Positions 7,623 to 14,821 of a stretch of 22,702 nt of DNA are shown piece by piece. The notes under the pieces were generated by a model, which worked only from the letters and a program-made list of their open reading frames with translations, did no database searches and was not told the DNA's origin. Origin of the DNA: a virus; IMG/VR virus record IMGVR_UViG_3300045920_000048, positions 1 through 22,702 of that record; one strand, given 5' to 3'. Every line of letters begins with the position of its first letter. The first letter of the stretch is position 1. The translations under genes and the position numbers were made by a program.

Positions 7623-9727
7623 TCGTCGCTTTCCTCCTCGATCACGTGGTCGATAAAGCCGGCGGCGTTGCGCACCGCCGTTTTCTTAATTCTGCGGGGC
7701 CGATCGCGCTCGCGGATCAGCGGCACGATAGTTTCGCGCACGGCCTCCGAGACGCTCGTCGCGACTGTAGTGGCGAGCTCGCGCAACGTGTTCGTGCGTC
7801 GCTCCTCGGCCTGGCGCTGCGCGTTCACACTGTATTCGATGATGTGCTCGGCGAAGTTGTCGTCGAGCTCCTCGAAAATCTCGGGGCCGAGTTCGATGCC
7901 GCCGCGGTACGGCTCAAGCTCCTCGACGTTGAGCTCGCCCACGTCGTAGGTGAGCGTCACGTGCGGCTGATAGGTCGCGTAATCCCACGAGGCCCCCGCG
8001 CGCTTTATGTCCTCGTGGCGCCACGCAAGCGACGAGCTCGCAAAGTGAAGCACCACGGCACCGTTCGGCCCGAGCGCCTCGACTACTCGGGGGCCGCCCG
8101 GAGCCACGGACATTTCGCCAGCGGCGTCCGAGTCGAACGCCTGGCCCGCCTTGATCCAATCGACCGGGCTGCGGCTGTAGGCGATCGTGACGTGCATCGC
8201 TTCGCCGAGCGTGCTCTTGAGCCCTTGCTCTTTCGCCCAACGCTCGAGCGCGCGCCAGTTTTTCACTTGCCGGCGGACGTACAGCGGCCGCGGCGTCGCG
8301 TTCACGATCGGGCTGGCCGGGGCCCCATCGCCGTTCGTGGCGGGAGGATCGCCCCGCCGGGCCTGCCGATGTTGGTCGAATTGAACGACGACCTGATCGT
8401 CCTCCTCGGGGAGCGGCGCCGATCCGGGCGGCCCGTCGACCACGTCGAGTTGTTCGGGCATGAACTCGGATTCCTCGTCCTCGCCGAGCCAGCGCCGGAA
8501 CTCCTCGGTCGGGATCACGAGCGAAGCGCCTGGCGAATTGGCGTAGGCCGCGACCGCCTCGGCTTTAGTCTTTGCGATCGTCGCGCGCTTTTCCTCGCCG
8601 AGCGCGTCGGACTCCGACCAAATGACCTCGAACTCGCCGCCCGGCGGTTCCGCGAGCACGCCGAGCTCGATCATGCGCGAAACGAACGGGGTAATGATCA
8701 TCGGCCCGGCGAACACGGTGCGCCGTTCCGCCACGCGCGCGGCCCAATTGTTTTCGTCTTGCTCGCTCGAGAGCTCGCCACGCTCGGAGCCGACGAGGAT
8801 TCGCTTCGGGATGCCGGTCGCGCCCGCGATCATGTCCAATTGCTTGTCGATGTTTTGCGATGCGTCCGTGCCCTGAGTCGGCGCCGCGAGCATTTGCGGC
8901 TCAACGCCGCGCACGCGAACATCGCGCCGCAGCCCGTGTTGCGCCTCCTCGAGCTCGGCGGCCATCGCCGCTTTTTCGGGCTCGGTCCATTCGACGTCGG
9001 AGTCGGCCTTCCACGCGCGCATGCCGCCGGCATTCTGCCAGTAGATTTCGGCCGATCCGCCCAAGAGCTTGTCGAGGTCCATGAGCCGATTGAAAACGCG
9101 CTCGAGCCGCGGCACGCCGAGCGAGCGGTCGGACATCGCGCGCTCGGCAACATGCAGCGTTCGCGAGTGATGCACGTTGATCGACTTGACGCCGCCGCCC
9201 GATCCTGTCCACTCGACGCCGCTCGCCAAGAGATACGTTTCCGGCGTCCCGTAGCGCGGGTCGCGCGGTTCGCTGATCCACTTCGTAATCGAGGCCGAGA
9301 ACTCGCTGTGCGGCGTGAGGTACAAGAGCTTGTGCTTTCCGGTCACGGGTTGCGTCGTTGACTGACCGCCGTCGAGGCCGAACATCAAAACGCCGTAGTG
9401 CCCGATGCCCGTGAGCCGATCGAGCCGCGTGAGAACGCTCCACAATTGGAATTGTTCGGCGAATTTCTCGAACTCGAGCTGCCACGGCGTATCGGGCTGC
9501 GCATCCTTCGGCTTTACGACCGGCGCTTCGCGCCACGTCGCGTCGGGATACGCGTCGACGATCCGCGCGGCGATGTCGCCTCGAGAATAGACGTCGAAGA
9601 ACTCGCCGACCGAGAGCGCGCGAGGGTAGCCGAAAATCTCGTAGAGATCGCGGTTGCCGCCGAAGTGCTGGCCCGCGAGGAGCGAGAGCGCGTACCGGAA
9701 CGTGCGTCGCCAGAACGGTTGCGTCAT
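7619..9727 (-). CDS. Portal protein (DUF1073-like) with C-terminal Acb1-like 2H phosphoesterase domain
   Basis: ATG at 9727 follows a GAGG site; the gene encodes 702 residues, longer than a usual 450-550 residue portal. Residues 1-430 match the DUF1073-type portal: SRGDIAARIVDAYPDATWRE, LDRLTGIGHYGVLMFGL, NVHHSRTLHVAERA, LMDLDKLLGGSAEIYW, DMIAGATGIPKRILVGSERG and QDENNWAARV. After an acidic and Pro-rich linker (about 420-475), residues 478-620 form a separate domain with two HxT motifs, H512-V-T514 in MHVTIAYSRSP and H589-V-T591 in YQPHVTLTYD, plus VVLHFASSSLAWRHEDI. This is the 2H phosphoesterase layout and closely resembles the anti-CBASS nuclease Acb1, which cleaves cyclic oligonucleotide signals. 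A charged helical tail ends the protein. The portal part is firm; the anti-CBASS activity is inference from motifs. Confidence 0.85.
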   Translation of the reverse strand: MTQPFWRRTFRYALSLLAGQHFGGNRDLYEIFGYPRALSVGEFFDVYSRGDIAARIVDAYPDATWREAPVVKPKDAQPDTPWQLEFEKFAEQFQLWSVLTRLDRLTGIGHYGVLMFGLDGGQSTTQPVTGKHKLLYLTPHSEFSASITKWISEPRDPRYGTPETYLLASGVEWTGSGGGVKSINVHHSRTLHVAERAMSDRSLGVPRLERVFNRLMDLDKLLGGSAEIYWQNAGGMRAWKADSDVEWTEPEKAAMAAELEEAQHGLRRDVRVRGVEPQMLAAPTQGTDASQNIDKQLDMIAGATGIPKRILVGSERGELSSEQDENNWAARVAERRTVFAGPMIITPFVSRMIELGVLAEPPGGEFEVIWSESDALGEEKRATIAKTKAEAVAAYANSPGASLVIPTEEFRRWLGEDEESEFMPEQLDVVDGPPGSAPLPEEDDQVVVQFDQHRQARRGDPPATNGDGAPASPIVNATPRPLYVRRQVKNWRALERWAKEQGLKSTLGEAMHVTIAYSRSPVDWIKAGQAFDSDAAGEMSVAPGGPRVVEALGPNGAVVLHFASSSLAWRHEDIKRAGASWDYATYQPHVTLTYDVGELNVEELEPYRGGIELGPEIFEELDDNFAEHIIEYSVNAQRQAEERRTNTLRELATTVATSVSEAVRETIVPLIRERDRPRRIKKTAVRNAAGFIDHVIEEESDE

Positions 9728-9764
9728 CGTGCGGTGCCTCGAGCGGTCGGCCTGGCGCTGAACA

Positions 9765-11393
9765 TTACCACACGCCGGCCCGCTTACGCTTGAGCCGTTG
9801 CGACGGCGCGTAGGCCATCATCACCGCATCGCCGTGATTCGGTGAGGCGATGCCGTCCGGCACCTTGTCGACCTCGATCTTGCCGGCTTTGTTGATCGAG
9901 TAGACCGGCTGCGATAGTTCCACGATCACGCGCGAAAGGTCCGCGCAGTCGGGCGCTATGCTGATAATGTCATCGGGGTCGAACGGTAGGCCCTGCAACG
10001 CGCGAACGGTTTGCTGGAAGCGAAACCGCAGATCCCACCAGCCCTGGGCCTTGGCGTTCGCGAACATATCGCGGTTGCGCCGATCGAGCGGCAGGCCGTC
10101 CGGGCCGCGGACGAACTTGTCGGCGTCGACGAGGGCCTCGCCCGAGGCGCTCCCGCGGAACATACCGACGTCGATTACGGGCGGCTGGCCCTTCCCGCCG
10201 CGGCCTTCGTTGATCTTGCGCGCATCACCGCGCACTCCGGCGCCGAGGCCGTCGCCATCGAAGTCGAGTTCGCGCACGCCACGAAGGTCACAGATTGCAA
10301 AGGCCCGCTCCGTGGTCTCGAAAAGGTCCTCCGTATCGGTGCGCCCGCTCCACGCTTGCACGTGCTCGAGCAGGATGCCGTAGCGGATCGCGAGCGCGTT
10401 TTTGTCCATGCCTCGATCGGCAACGTCGAGAGCGGCGCGGCGAGATCCGGACGGGGTTATTCGGAGCCTCACGTGCGCGCCGATCGCTTGCTGTACCCAT
10501 GCGGCCGGGATGATCACGCCTTCGACCGAGGCCGTGTAGCTGATATCGATTTCCTGAGCGCGAGTGATCGGGTCGAGTTTCTCGCATTGCTTCGCGTACC
10601 ACGCGTCGTTCTTCCGCGGGTCGTCGCGCCAGTGGAACGTGAACACGTCGATGAAGCCGCTATGCCGGCGCTTCGCGAAACTGTTCGCCATGCCCTTCAC
10701 GCTCGAGGCATCAATCCGGCAATCCGTGGTCGAGGCGAGCGACGCGTCGACGAGCTCGGGCCGCTCAAGATGCGCGGCCTCGTCAACGAACACGATCGCC
10801 TTGCGGCCGCCACGGCCGATGTTGTCACCGGCTTCGCCCGTGACGCTCGAGCCAGTAGCCGGGAACGTGAGCCGCATGTGCGCGCTGTTTTCCTCGAGCG
10901 ACCAGCCGGCCCTGAACTCTGCCGGCAGATTGCCGAGGAACATTCGGGCCTTGTAGAAAAGCGTGTCCGGGTCGCCCGATCGGTCGAGCTTGTCCTCTTT
11001 CGAGGAGCCGACGCCGATCATCATTTCGTGGCGGAAGATACAGAGCGTGCAGGCGAGCGCCATCATGATCCACGAGGCGCCGACGTCACGCGACTTTTCG
11101 ATGATCCCCGGCTGCCCCGAGCGCCAGTGCGCAAGAATCCACGCGATGAGCTCGCGCTGCTTCTGGAATAGCACGAACGGCATGATCGAGGCGCGGCCCT
11201 GAGCCGCCACGCGCGGGTCGACCGTCACGCCCCATCCGGAAATGAAGTCGGCCGGGTTGTCTCGGTAATACTTGCGGAGGTTCGGCAGTCGGCGCGGATC
11301 ACGCCGGAGCTCGGAAAGGCGCCGGCCGCGTTCGTTGAAAATCTCGGCCGGATCGGGCGCGCGCCAATCGTAGGTTTTCTCAAGCGGGTCCAC
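9765..11393 (-). CDS. Terminase large subunit
   Basis: The gene starts at GTG 11393, three bases after the small terminase stop, and encodes 542 residues, normal for a TerL. The N-terminal ATPase has a phage-type Walker A variant, EKSRDVGASW at 99-108, and a Walker B IVFVDEAAHLE at 200-210. The C-terminal nuclease has the acidic set expected for an RNase H-like fold: ALDVADRGMD at 321-330, ELDFDGDGLG at 375-384 and a late acidic D522 in SPNHGDAVMM. The enzyme cuts concatemeric DNA and pumps it through the portal. It sits between small terminase and portal in the standard order. Whether packaging is headful or cos cannot be decided from this sequence. Confidence 0.92.
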   Translation of the reverse strand: MDPLEKTYDWRAPDPAEIFNERGRRLSELRRDPRRLPNLRKYYRDNPADFISGWGVTVDPRVAAQGRASIMPFVLFQKQRELIAWILAHWRSGQPGIIEKSRDVGASWIMMALACTLCIFRHEMMIGVGSSKEDKLDRSGDPDTLFYKARMFLGNLPAEFRAGWSLEENSAHMRLTFPATGSSVTGEAGDNIGRGGRKAIVFVDEAAHLERPELVDASLASTTDCRIDASSVKGMANSFAKRRHSGFIDVFTFHWRDDPRKNDAWYAKQCEKLDPITRAQEIDISYTASVEGVIIPAAWVQQAIGAHVRLRITPSGSRRAALDVADRGMDKNALAIRYGILLEHVQAWSGRTDTEDLFETTERAFAICDLRGVRELDFDGDGLGAGVRGDARKINEGRGGKGQPPVIDVGMFRGSASGEALVDADKFVRGPDGLPLDRRNRDMFANAKAQGWWDLRFRFQQTVRALQGLPFDPDDIISIAPDCADLSRVIVELSQPVYSINKAGKIEVDKVPDGIASPNHGDAVMMAYAPSQRLKRKRAGVW

Positions 11394-11396
11394 GGA

Positions 11397-11888
11397 TCAC
11401 TTGCCGCTCACGAGCTCGAGGTACGCGCGCGCGGCCTCCTCCTCGGTCGCATCCTCGGCAATCTCGAACGCGATCGGCTTGCCGCCTGGGCCGATGTGCT
11501 CGCGGCGCGCGGCCGCGGCTCGGAACTCCGGATGCCGGCGGTCGAGCATGTGGACCAGGCACTTGTCGGAAATGTGCAGCCGCTCCTCCTCGGTCACCGT
11601 GGTTTTCGTAATCGTGCCGTGCTCGTCGGTCTCGACGACCGTGCGCTTCGTTTTGACCGGCTCGCCGATCGTGGCGCGGCGGGCCTCGATCGCGGCCACT
11701 GTGTCATTGAACCGCGCCTCGGCATCCTCCCATTGTTCGGCGAACTCGGGGTCGTGCTTTCGCTTGTAGTAGAGCCACACACGGCTCACGCCGATCGACT
11801 CGGCGCACGCGGACACGTTGCCGTTCTTCCCGAGTTGCTCGAGGAACAAGCGGCGGCGCTTTTTCGTGAGGGCCTTTTCGCGCGGCAT
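11397..11888 (-). CDS. Probable terminase small subunit
   Basis: ATG at 11888 overlaps the stop of the ParB-methyltransferase gene as TAATG. The 163-residue product starts with a basic stretch (PREKALTKKRRRLFLEQL) and then a helix-turn-helix: GNVSACAESIGVSRVWLY, the arrangement seen in DNA-binding small terminases. The middle is a charged helix (FAEQWEDAEARFNDTVAA), followed by a Thr/Glu-rich beta part and a C-terminal region with ISDKCLVHMLDRRHPEFR, typical of small terminases that end in a DRRHP(E/D)xR-like motif. It would recognise the packaging site and load the large subunit encoded next. Family assignment comes from motif and position. Confidence 0.83.
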   Translation of the reverse strand: MPREKALTKKRRRLFLEQLGKNGNVSACAESIGVSRVWLYYKRKHDPEFAEQWEDAEARFNDTVAAIEARRATIGEPVKTKRTVVETDEHGTITKTTVTEEERLHISDKCLVHMLDRRHPEFRAAAARREHIGPGGKPIAFEIAEDATEEEAARAYLELVSGK

Positions 11889-13261
11889 TACGGCGTCGTG
11901 GTCTCAGGCTTCGGTGCGGGTTTCGGTTTGCGTGTACGCTTCGGGGCCGGCGTTGGCGCCTTCGCGGCCCGATCGCTCACGACCTCGCGATAGGTCGGGC
12001 CGTCCGGAGCGTTCAGCCGCGCTTCTATTTCGCGGACCTTCATCATGCGCCCAATGGTCACGTCGCACCACTTGGGCTCAATGTCCACGGCGATGCAGCG
12101 CCGGCCGAGTTGATCCGCGGCGACCATCGTTGAACCGCTCCCGCAGAACGGCTCGAGCACGACGTCGTCCGGCCCCGTGGAGTTCTCGATGAGCTCGCGC
12201 ATTAGCTTCACGGGCTTCGCGGCGTTGTGCTGGCGCTCGAGGCCGGCGGGCCGATCGTGGCGCAAGATGTTCGGCTTGTGAACGGGCCGCACGCCGACCG
12301 CGCGGTGCCCCATCGCGGTTTGCGGCGGGAGCTTCGCGAAGAATGCGACGAGCTCGTGCGTATTGGCGTAATTGCTCCCGAGCCCCGAGCCGCCCTTATC
12401 CCACACGAGCAAGTTGCGGAGCTCGACCGTCTCGACGCGCTTGCGCATCATGGCGAGCGTTGGGTAGCTGCGCCAGTCGCAGAAAATGTACGCGTGCCCG
12501 AACCACGGCAGATAGTCCCGCACGAGCCGAAGCACGCCCTCGAAAAACGGCTGCACCATCCGATCGTCGGCAATGTCAGATGCCATCCCGGTCGCGCTTC
12601 CATAGATCGCGTAGGGCGGATCGGTCGCGATGCATTGCACCGTGTAGTCGCCCACGAGCTCGCGCAGCGATTCGCCGTAGAACACGTCGAAGCATCCAAG
12701 GCGGTGCCGGCCGATGTGCCACACGTCGCCGGGCCTCGTGATCGGATCGACCGGGATCGTGCCGAACTCGTCCTCGCCCTCTTGCCCTGGGTCGGCTCCG
12801 GGCTCGGCCTTCGCTGCGCGGCGCCGGACGTCGCGTTGCTCCTCGAGCGTGAAGCCCGCGAGCTCGAGCGAGAAACCCGCCCCGAGGAGCTCGTCGAACT
12901 CGAGAGCCAGCGTCTTGTCGTCCCATCCGGCTTTTTCGGCTAGCCGATTGTCGGCGATCACGTAAGCCTTCGCCTGGATCTCGGTTAGGTGATCGAGGCG
13001 AATGCACGGCACGAACTCGAGGCCGAGCTTGCGCGCGGCGAGCACTCGAGCGTGTCCGGCAATGATGCCGGCGGCCTCGCCTTTCGGATCGGTGCGGATC
13101 AGCACGGGATTTGTCCAGCCGAACTCGCGGATGCTCGCGGCGATCGCGGCGACTTGCTCCTCGGAATGCGTGCGGCTGTTTCGTGCGTAGGGAATGAGCC
13201 GCTCGATCGCAACGCGTTCGATTTTCTCGGGAGTGATTGCGCCCTCGGGTTTCTTCGCCAT
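11888..13261 (-). CDS. ParB-domain DNA methyltransferase (N6-adenine or N4-cytosine, beta class)
   Basis: ATG at 13261 has GAGGAG three bases upstream; the product has 457 residues. Residues about 16-110 form a ParB/sulfiredoxin-like domain (IERLIPYARNSRTHSEEQ, FGWTNPVLIR, IIAGHARVLAARKLG, AYVIADNRLAEKAGW). The methyltransferase follows: ATDPPYAIYG with DPPY at 214-217, then HNAAKPVKLMRELI at 345-358, and EPFCGSGSTMVAA from 370 for SAM binding. Motif IV before motif I is the beta-class order, and DPPY favours adenine-N6 over cytosine-N4. The C-terminus is a Pro/Lys/Arg tail with AT-hook-like character. Such fusions are frequent in phages and mobile elements, often beside terminase genes. It probably protects phage DNA from restriction or marks it. 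Target sequence is unknown. Confidence 0.88.
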   Translation of the reverse strand: MAKKPEGAITPEKIERVAIERLIPYARNSRTHSEEQVAAIAASIREFGWTNPVLIRTDPKGEAAGIIAGHARVLAARKLGLEFVPCIRLDHLTEIQAKAYVIADNRLAEKAGWDDKTLALEFDELLGAGFSLELAGFTLEEQRDVRRRAAKAEPGADPGQEGEDEFGTIPVDPITRPGDVWHIGRHRLGCFDVFYGESLRELVGDYTVQCIATDPPYAIYGSATGMASDIADDRMVQPFFEGVLRLVRDYLPWFGHAYIFCDWRSYPTLAMMRKRVETVELRNLLVWDKGGSGLGSNYANTHELVAFFAKLPPQTAMGHRAVGVRPVHKPNILRHDRPAGLERQHNAAKPVKLMRELIENSTGPDDVVLEPFCGSGSTMVAADQLGRRCIAVDIEPKWCDVTIGRMMKVREIEARLNAPDGPTYREVVSDRAAKAPTPAPKRTRKPKPAPKPETTTP

Positions 13262-13386
13262 TGGCTCCTCGGCTCAAAGTGTAAAGGGTTGTTAAGCGCC
13301 GATGGTAACGCGACGGTGCGCCGAGCGCACGCGGCCTCGGTCACGCTATGGTGCAGCGCGCGCGATTCTGATAGCTTTTTCGGCTC
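13262..13386. promoter_or_regulatory. Divergent intergenic control region with candidate minus-strand promoter and hairpin
   Basis: This 125-base stretch separates the only plus-strand gene from the minus-strand packaging operon. For the minus strand, TTACCA (plus-strand 13303-13308) and TTTACA (13280-13285) are 17 bases apart and lie just before the GAGGAG site of the ParB-methyltransferase; match to sigma70 boxes is 4/6 and 3/6, so this is weak. A perfect 6-bp stem with a CGA loop spans 13316-13330. The region is less GC-rich than its surroundings around 13271-13300. A promoter here is expected from gene orientation, but no strong box was found. Confidence 0.35.
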
Positions 13387-13818
13387 GTGGATTCCAAAAC
13401 GCGCAAGGGCTTGATCTGGGCGGGCTCGATCGTCGGGGCCTTGAGCGTGATTTGGACGTTCGGTGGCAAGGTCCACGACGCCGTGTGGCGTCACGTTGAC
13501 CTGTACGTCGTGAGCGAAGTCGAGGCCGCCGAGCTGCAAGCCGAAGTGAAAGCCGCCGCGGAAACCGCGACACAAGCGGCCGAGGCCGTTACGGCGATCG
13601 CCTCGCAATTGTCGGACTACATCGAACGTCAGGATCTCAAGGAGGAGCGCGGGAACCTCGAGCGATTGAACGGCGAGCTTACCGAGACGCGCCTGTGGGA
13701 ATCAGCGAACGGTGAGAACGCGATGAGCCGCGCGCGCAAAGCCGACCTCGAACGCCGCATCGCCGAGACTCAAGAGCGAATTCGCTGCCTCGAGAATCCC
13801 GAGGCGAACGGCTGTTGA
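13387..13818 (+). CDS. Single-pass membrane protein with long coiled coil (spanin- or holin-associated-like)
   Basis: This is the only convincing gene on the plus strand, 143 residues from GTG at 13387; no clear Shine-Dalgarno is seen, so the start may be a little later (in-frame TTG at Leu9 is the next option). After a short charged N-terminus (DSKTRKG) one hydrophobic segment follows, GLIWAGSIVGALSVIWTF. The rest, about residue 45-140, is Ala/Glu/Arg-rich helix: EVEAAELQAEVKAAAETATQ and DLKEERGNLERLNGEL, probably a coiled coil outside the inner membrane. This build occurs in inner-membrane spanins and other phage membrane proteins, but no sequence-specific spanin motif is visible and no outer-membrane partner was recognised. 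A divergent tRNA-like sequence starts four bases after its stop. Confidence 0.6.
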   Translation: MDSKTRKGLIWAGSIVGALSVIWTFGGKVHDAVWRHVDLYVVSEVEAAELQAEVKAAAETATQAAEAVTAIASQLSDYIERQDLKEERGNLERLNGELTETRLWESANGENAMSRARKADLERRIAETQERIRCLENPEANGC

Positions 13819-13821
13819 TCT

Positions 13822-13893
13822 AGCGGGCGTCGTAGGAACAGCGAAGGCTCATAACCTTAAGCCAGCGGGGTGCGATGCCCCGGCCCGCTTCCA
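13822..13893 (+). tRNA. Divergent tRNA-like sequence with CAU anticodon (Met/Ile2 type)
   Basis: The sequence folds as a tRNA on the plus strand. A perfect 7-bp acceptor stem pairs 13822-13828 with 13883-13889, followed by U and an encoded CCA (13891-13893). The anticodon loop is CTCATAA at 13848-13854 with CAT at 13850-13852, closed by AAGG/CCTT. The T arm is a perfect 5-bp stem (13866-13870 with 13878-13882) around a 7-base loop TGCGATG. The D arm is shortened: only about three pairs around a loop containing AGGAACA, and positions 8-9 are GT in place of the usual T-A. The T loop has G where U55 is normal, and the discriminator is U. It may be a degenerate phage tRNA, a tRNA relic or an attachment remnant. 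CAU could be Met or a lysidine-requiring Ile tRNA. Confidence 0.55.
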
Positions 13894-13904
13894 AACTTCT
13901 CCGG

Positions 13905-14426
13905 CTATTTCAATTGTTCGCACTCGAAGCATTGCTCGAGGCGAAGCACTTCGGCGCGCGCGCGATCGCGCTCGGCCTGGGCGCGTAGTTCCTCGGCTGC
14001 CGCAAGGCGGCGCTCGACCTCGAGGCGGTCACGATCAAGCTGGCGCTGGTGCTCGGCTTGGGTGATGTACTCGGCCCAACAATCGTCGTCGCGGCGCGCC
14101 TTACTCCGGCCCCCGCCGCCTATCGGGACGCTGATCCCGACCGAGTTCACGTAGTAGCACGGCGCGGTCGGCGCGGCTGCACCGATGAACGTCGAGGGCG
14201 CCTGGTGCTCGCTTTCGATGTTCGAGACGGCCGAGGACGCGGATTCCGCGGCCGCGTCGGCATCGGACGTCGCGTTCGCGTCGGCTTCCGCTGCAGCGTC
14301 GGCTTCCGCGTTCGCGTGCGCCTCGGGCGCGGGATCGGGGGTTTTGCCGCGGTCGTTCGCCCATGCGGACGACGCGAGGAGGAACGCGAGGGCGGCAGTA
14401 TATGGCAGTATAACGGCCCGATTCAT
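13905..14426 (-). CDS. Secreted Ala/Asp-rich protein of unknown function
   Basis: ATG at 14426 encodes 173 residues beginning with a signal peptide: basic start MNR, hydrophobic core ILPYTAALAFLLASS, and a likely signal peptidase I site after AWA (residue 23). There is no lipobox Cys. Residues about 30-75 are low complexity with Ala, Asp, Glu and Asn (ADAAAEADANATSDADAAA). Then comes a short conserved-looking part with CYYVNSVGISVPIGGGG and a DDDCWAEY pair, and a helical Arg/Glu-rich C-terminus ending in CFECEQLK. Four cysteines could form disulfides in the periplasm. It faces the plus-strand membrane protein and tRNA-like element. A lysis or superinfection role is possible, but nothing in the sequence proves it. 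Confidence 0.6.
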   Translation of the reverse strand: MNRAVILPYTAALAFLLASSAWANDRGKTPDPAPEAHANAEADAAAEADANATSDADAAAESASSAVSNIESEHQAPSTFIGAAAPTAPCYYVNSVGISVPIGGGGRSKARRDDDCWAEYITQAEHQRQLDRDRLEVERRLAAAEELRAQAERDRARAEVLRLEQCFECEQLK

Positions 14427-14465
14427 GGGCCGCGATACTGACGCGCTCTCACGCGATGTGCAAGC

Positions 14466-14702
14466 CTAGCGGCCGATCATCGCCGCGGGAACCTCGAACA
14501 CGTCGTAGCGGCGGTGCGCGGTTTCGATCACGGTCACGAACCGGCCGTCCTCGGCTCGGTGTACGTTCCAGTCCGGGCTGTAGCAATAAGGGCGCGGAAT
14601 GTCCGTCTGTCGCGGGATCGTGGCGACGTTCCAAGCGCGGACGCTCGCAAGATAGCGGGCGCATCCGGCGTGGCTCGTGATTCGCTTGATTCGTTTCAAC
14701 AC
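14466..14702 (-). CDS. Small conserved-looking protein, 78 residues, unknown function
   Basis: GTG at 14702 is chosen since a perfect GGAGGA ribosome site lies eight bases upstream (14711-14716); a longer reading from ATG 14762 has no such site. The product has a basic start (MLKRIKRITSHAGC), then YLASVRAWNVATIP and a C-terminal part with PYCYSPDWNVHRAEDGRF followed by a strand VTVIETAHRRYDVFEVPA. It looks like a small alpha/beta protein. No membrane segment or catalytic motif is present. It follows the Mom-like gene by about 120 bases and has its own strong ribosome site preceded by a hairpin, so it may be translated independently. Function is not recognised. Confidence 0.55.
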   Translation of the reverse strand: MLKRIKRITSHAGCARYLASVRAWNVATIPRQTDIPRPYCYSPDWNVHRAEDGRFVTVIETAHRRYDVFEVPAAMIGR

Positions 14703-14728
14703 TTGGGCTTTCCTCCGTGTTCCGTCTC

Positions 14729-14748
14729 GCCTGGGAGCCATCCCAGGC
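14729..14748 (-). other. Perfect 8-bp hairpin in the leader of the 78-residue gene
   Basis: The plus strand reads GCCTGGGA, a four-base loop GCCA, and TCCCAGGC. On the minus-strand transcript the stem ends 12 bases before GGAGGA at 14711-14716. No uracil tract follows, so it does not look like an intrinsic terminator. It lies in the 119-base gap 14703-14821, which also holds a 5-bp dyad GTGAC/GTCAC at 14786-14799. Possible roles are an RNA processing or stability element, or a protein-binding site; none is shown. Confidence 0.5.
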
Positions 14749-14821
14749 ACGGGTAAAGGCATCGCTCGAGCTCGCCACGCCAGCCGTGACGCCGGTCACA
14801 GATCCAGAGCTTTCGGGCGGA

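Noticed and set aside
7646-9361. Plus-strand open frame of about 570 residues opposite portal
   Set aside because: Composition is Arg/His-rich and repetitive, no motif is recognisable, and the minus strand has a clear portal with domain motifs.
14449-14799. Alternative minus-strand frame over the 78-residue gene
   Set aside because: It lacks a ribosome site and is Arg/Pro-rich, while the other frame has GGAGGA correctly spaced before GTG 14702.
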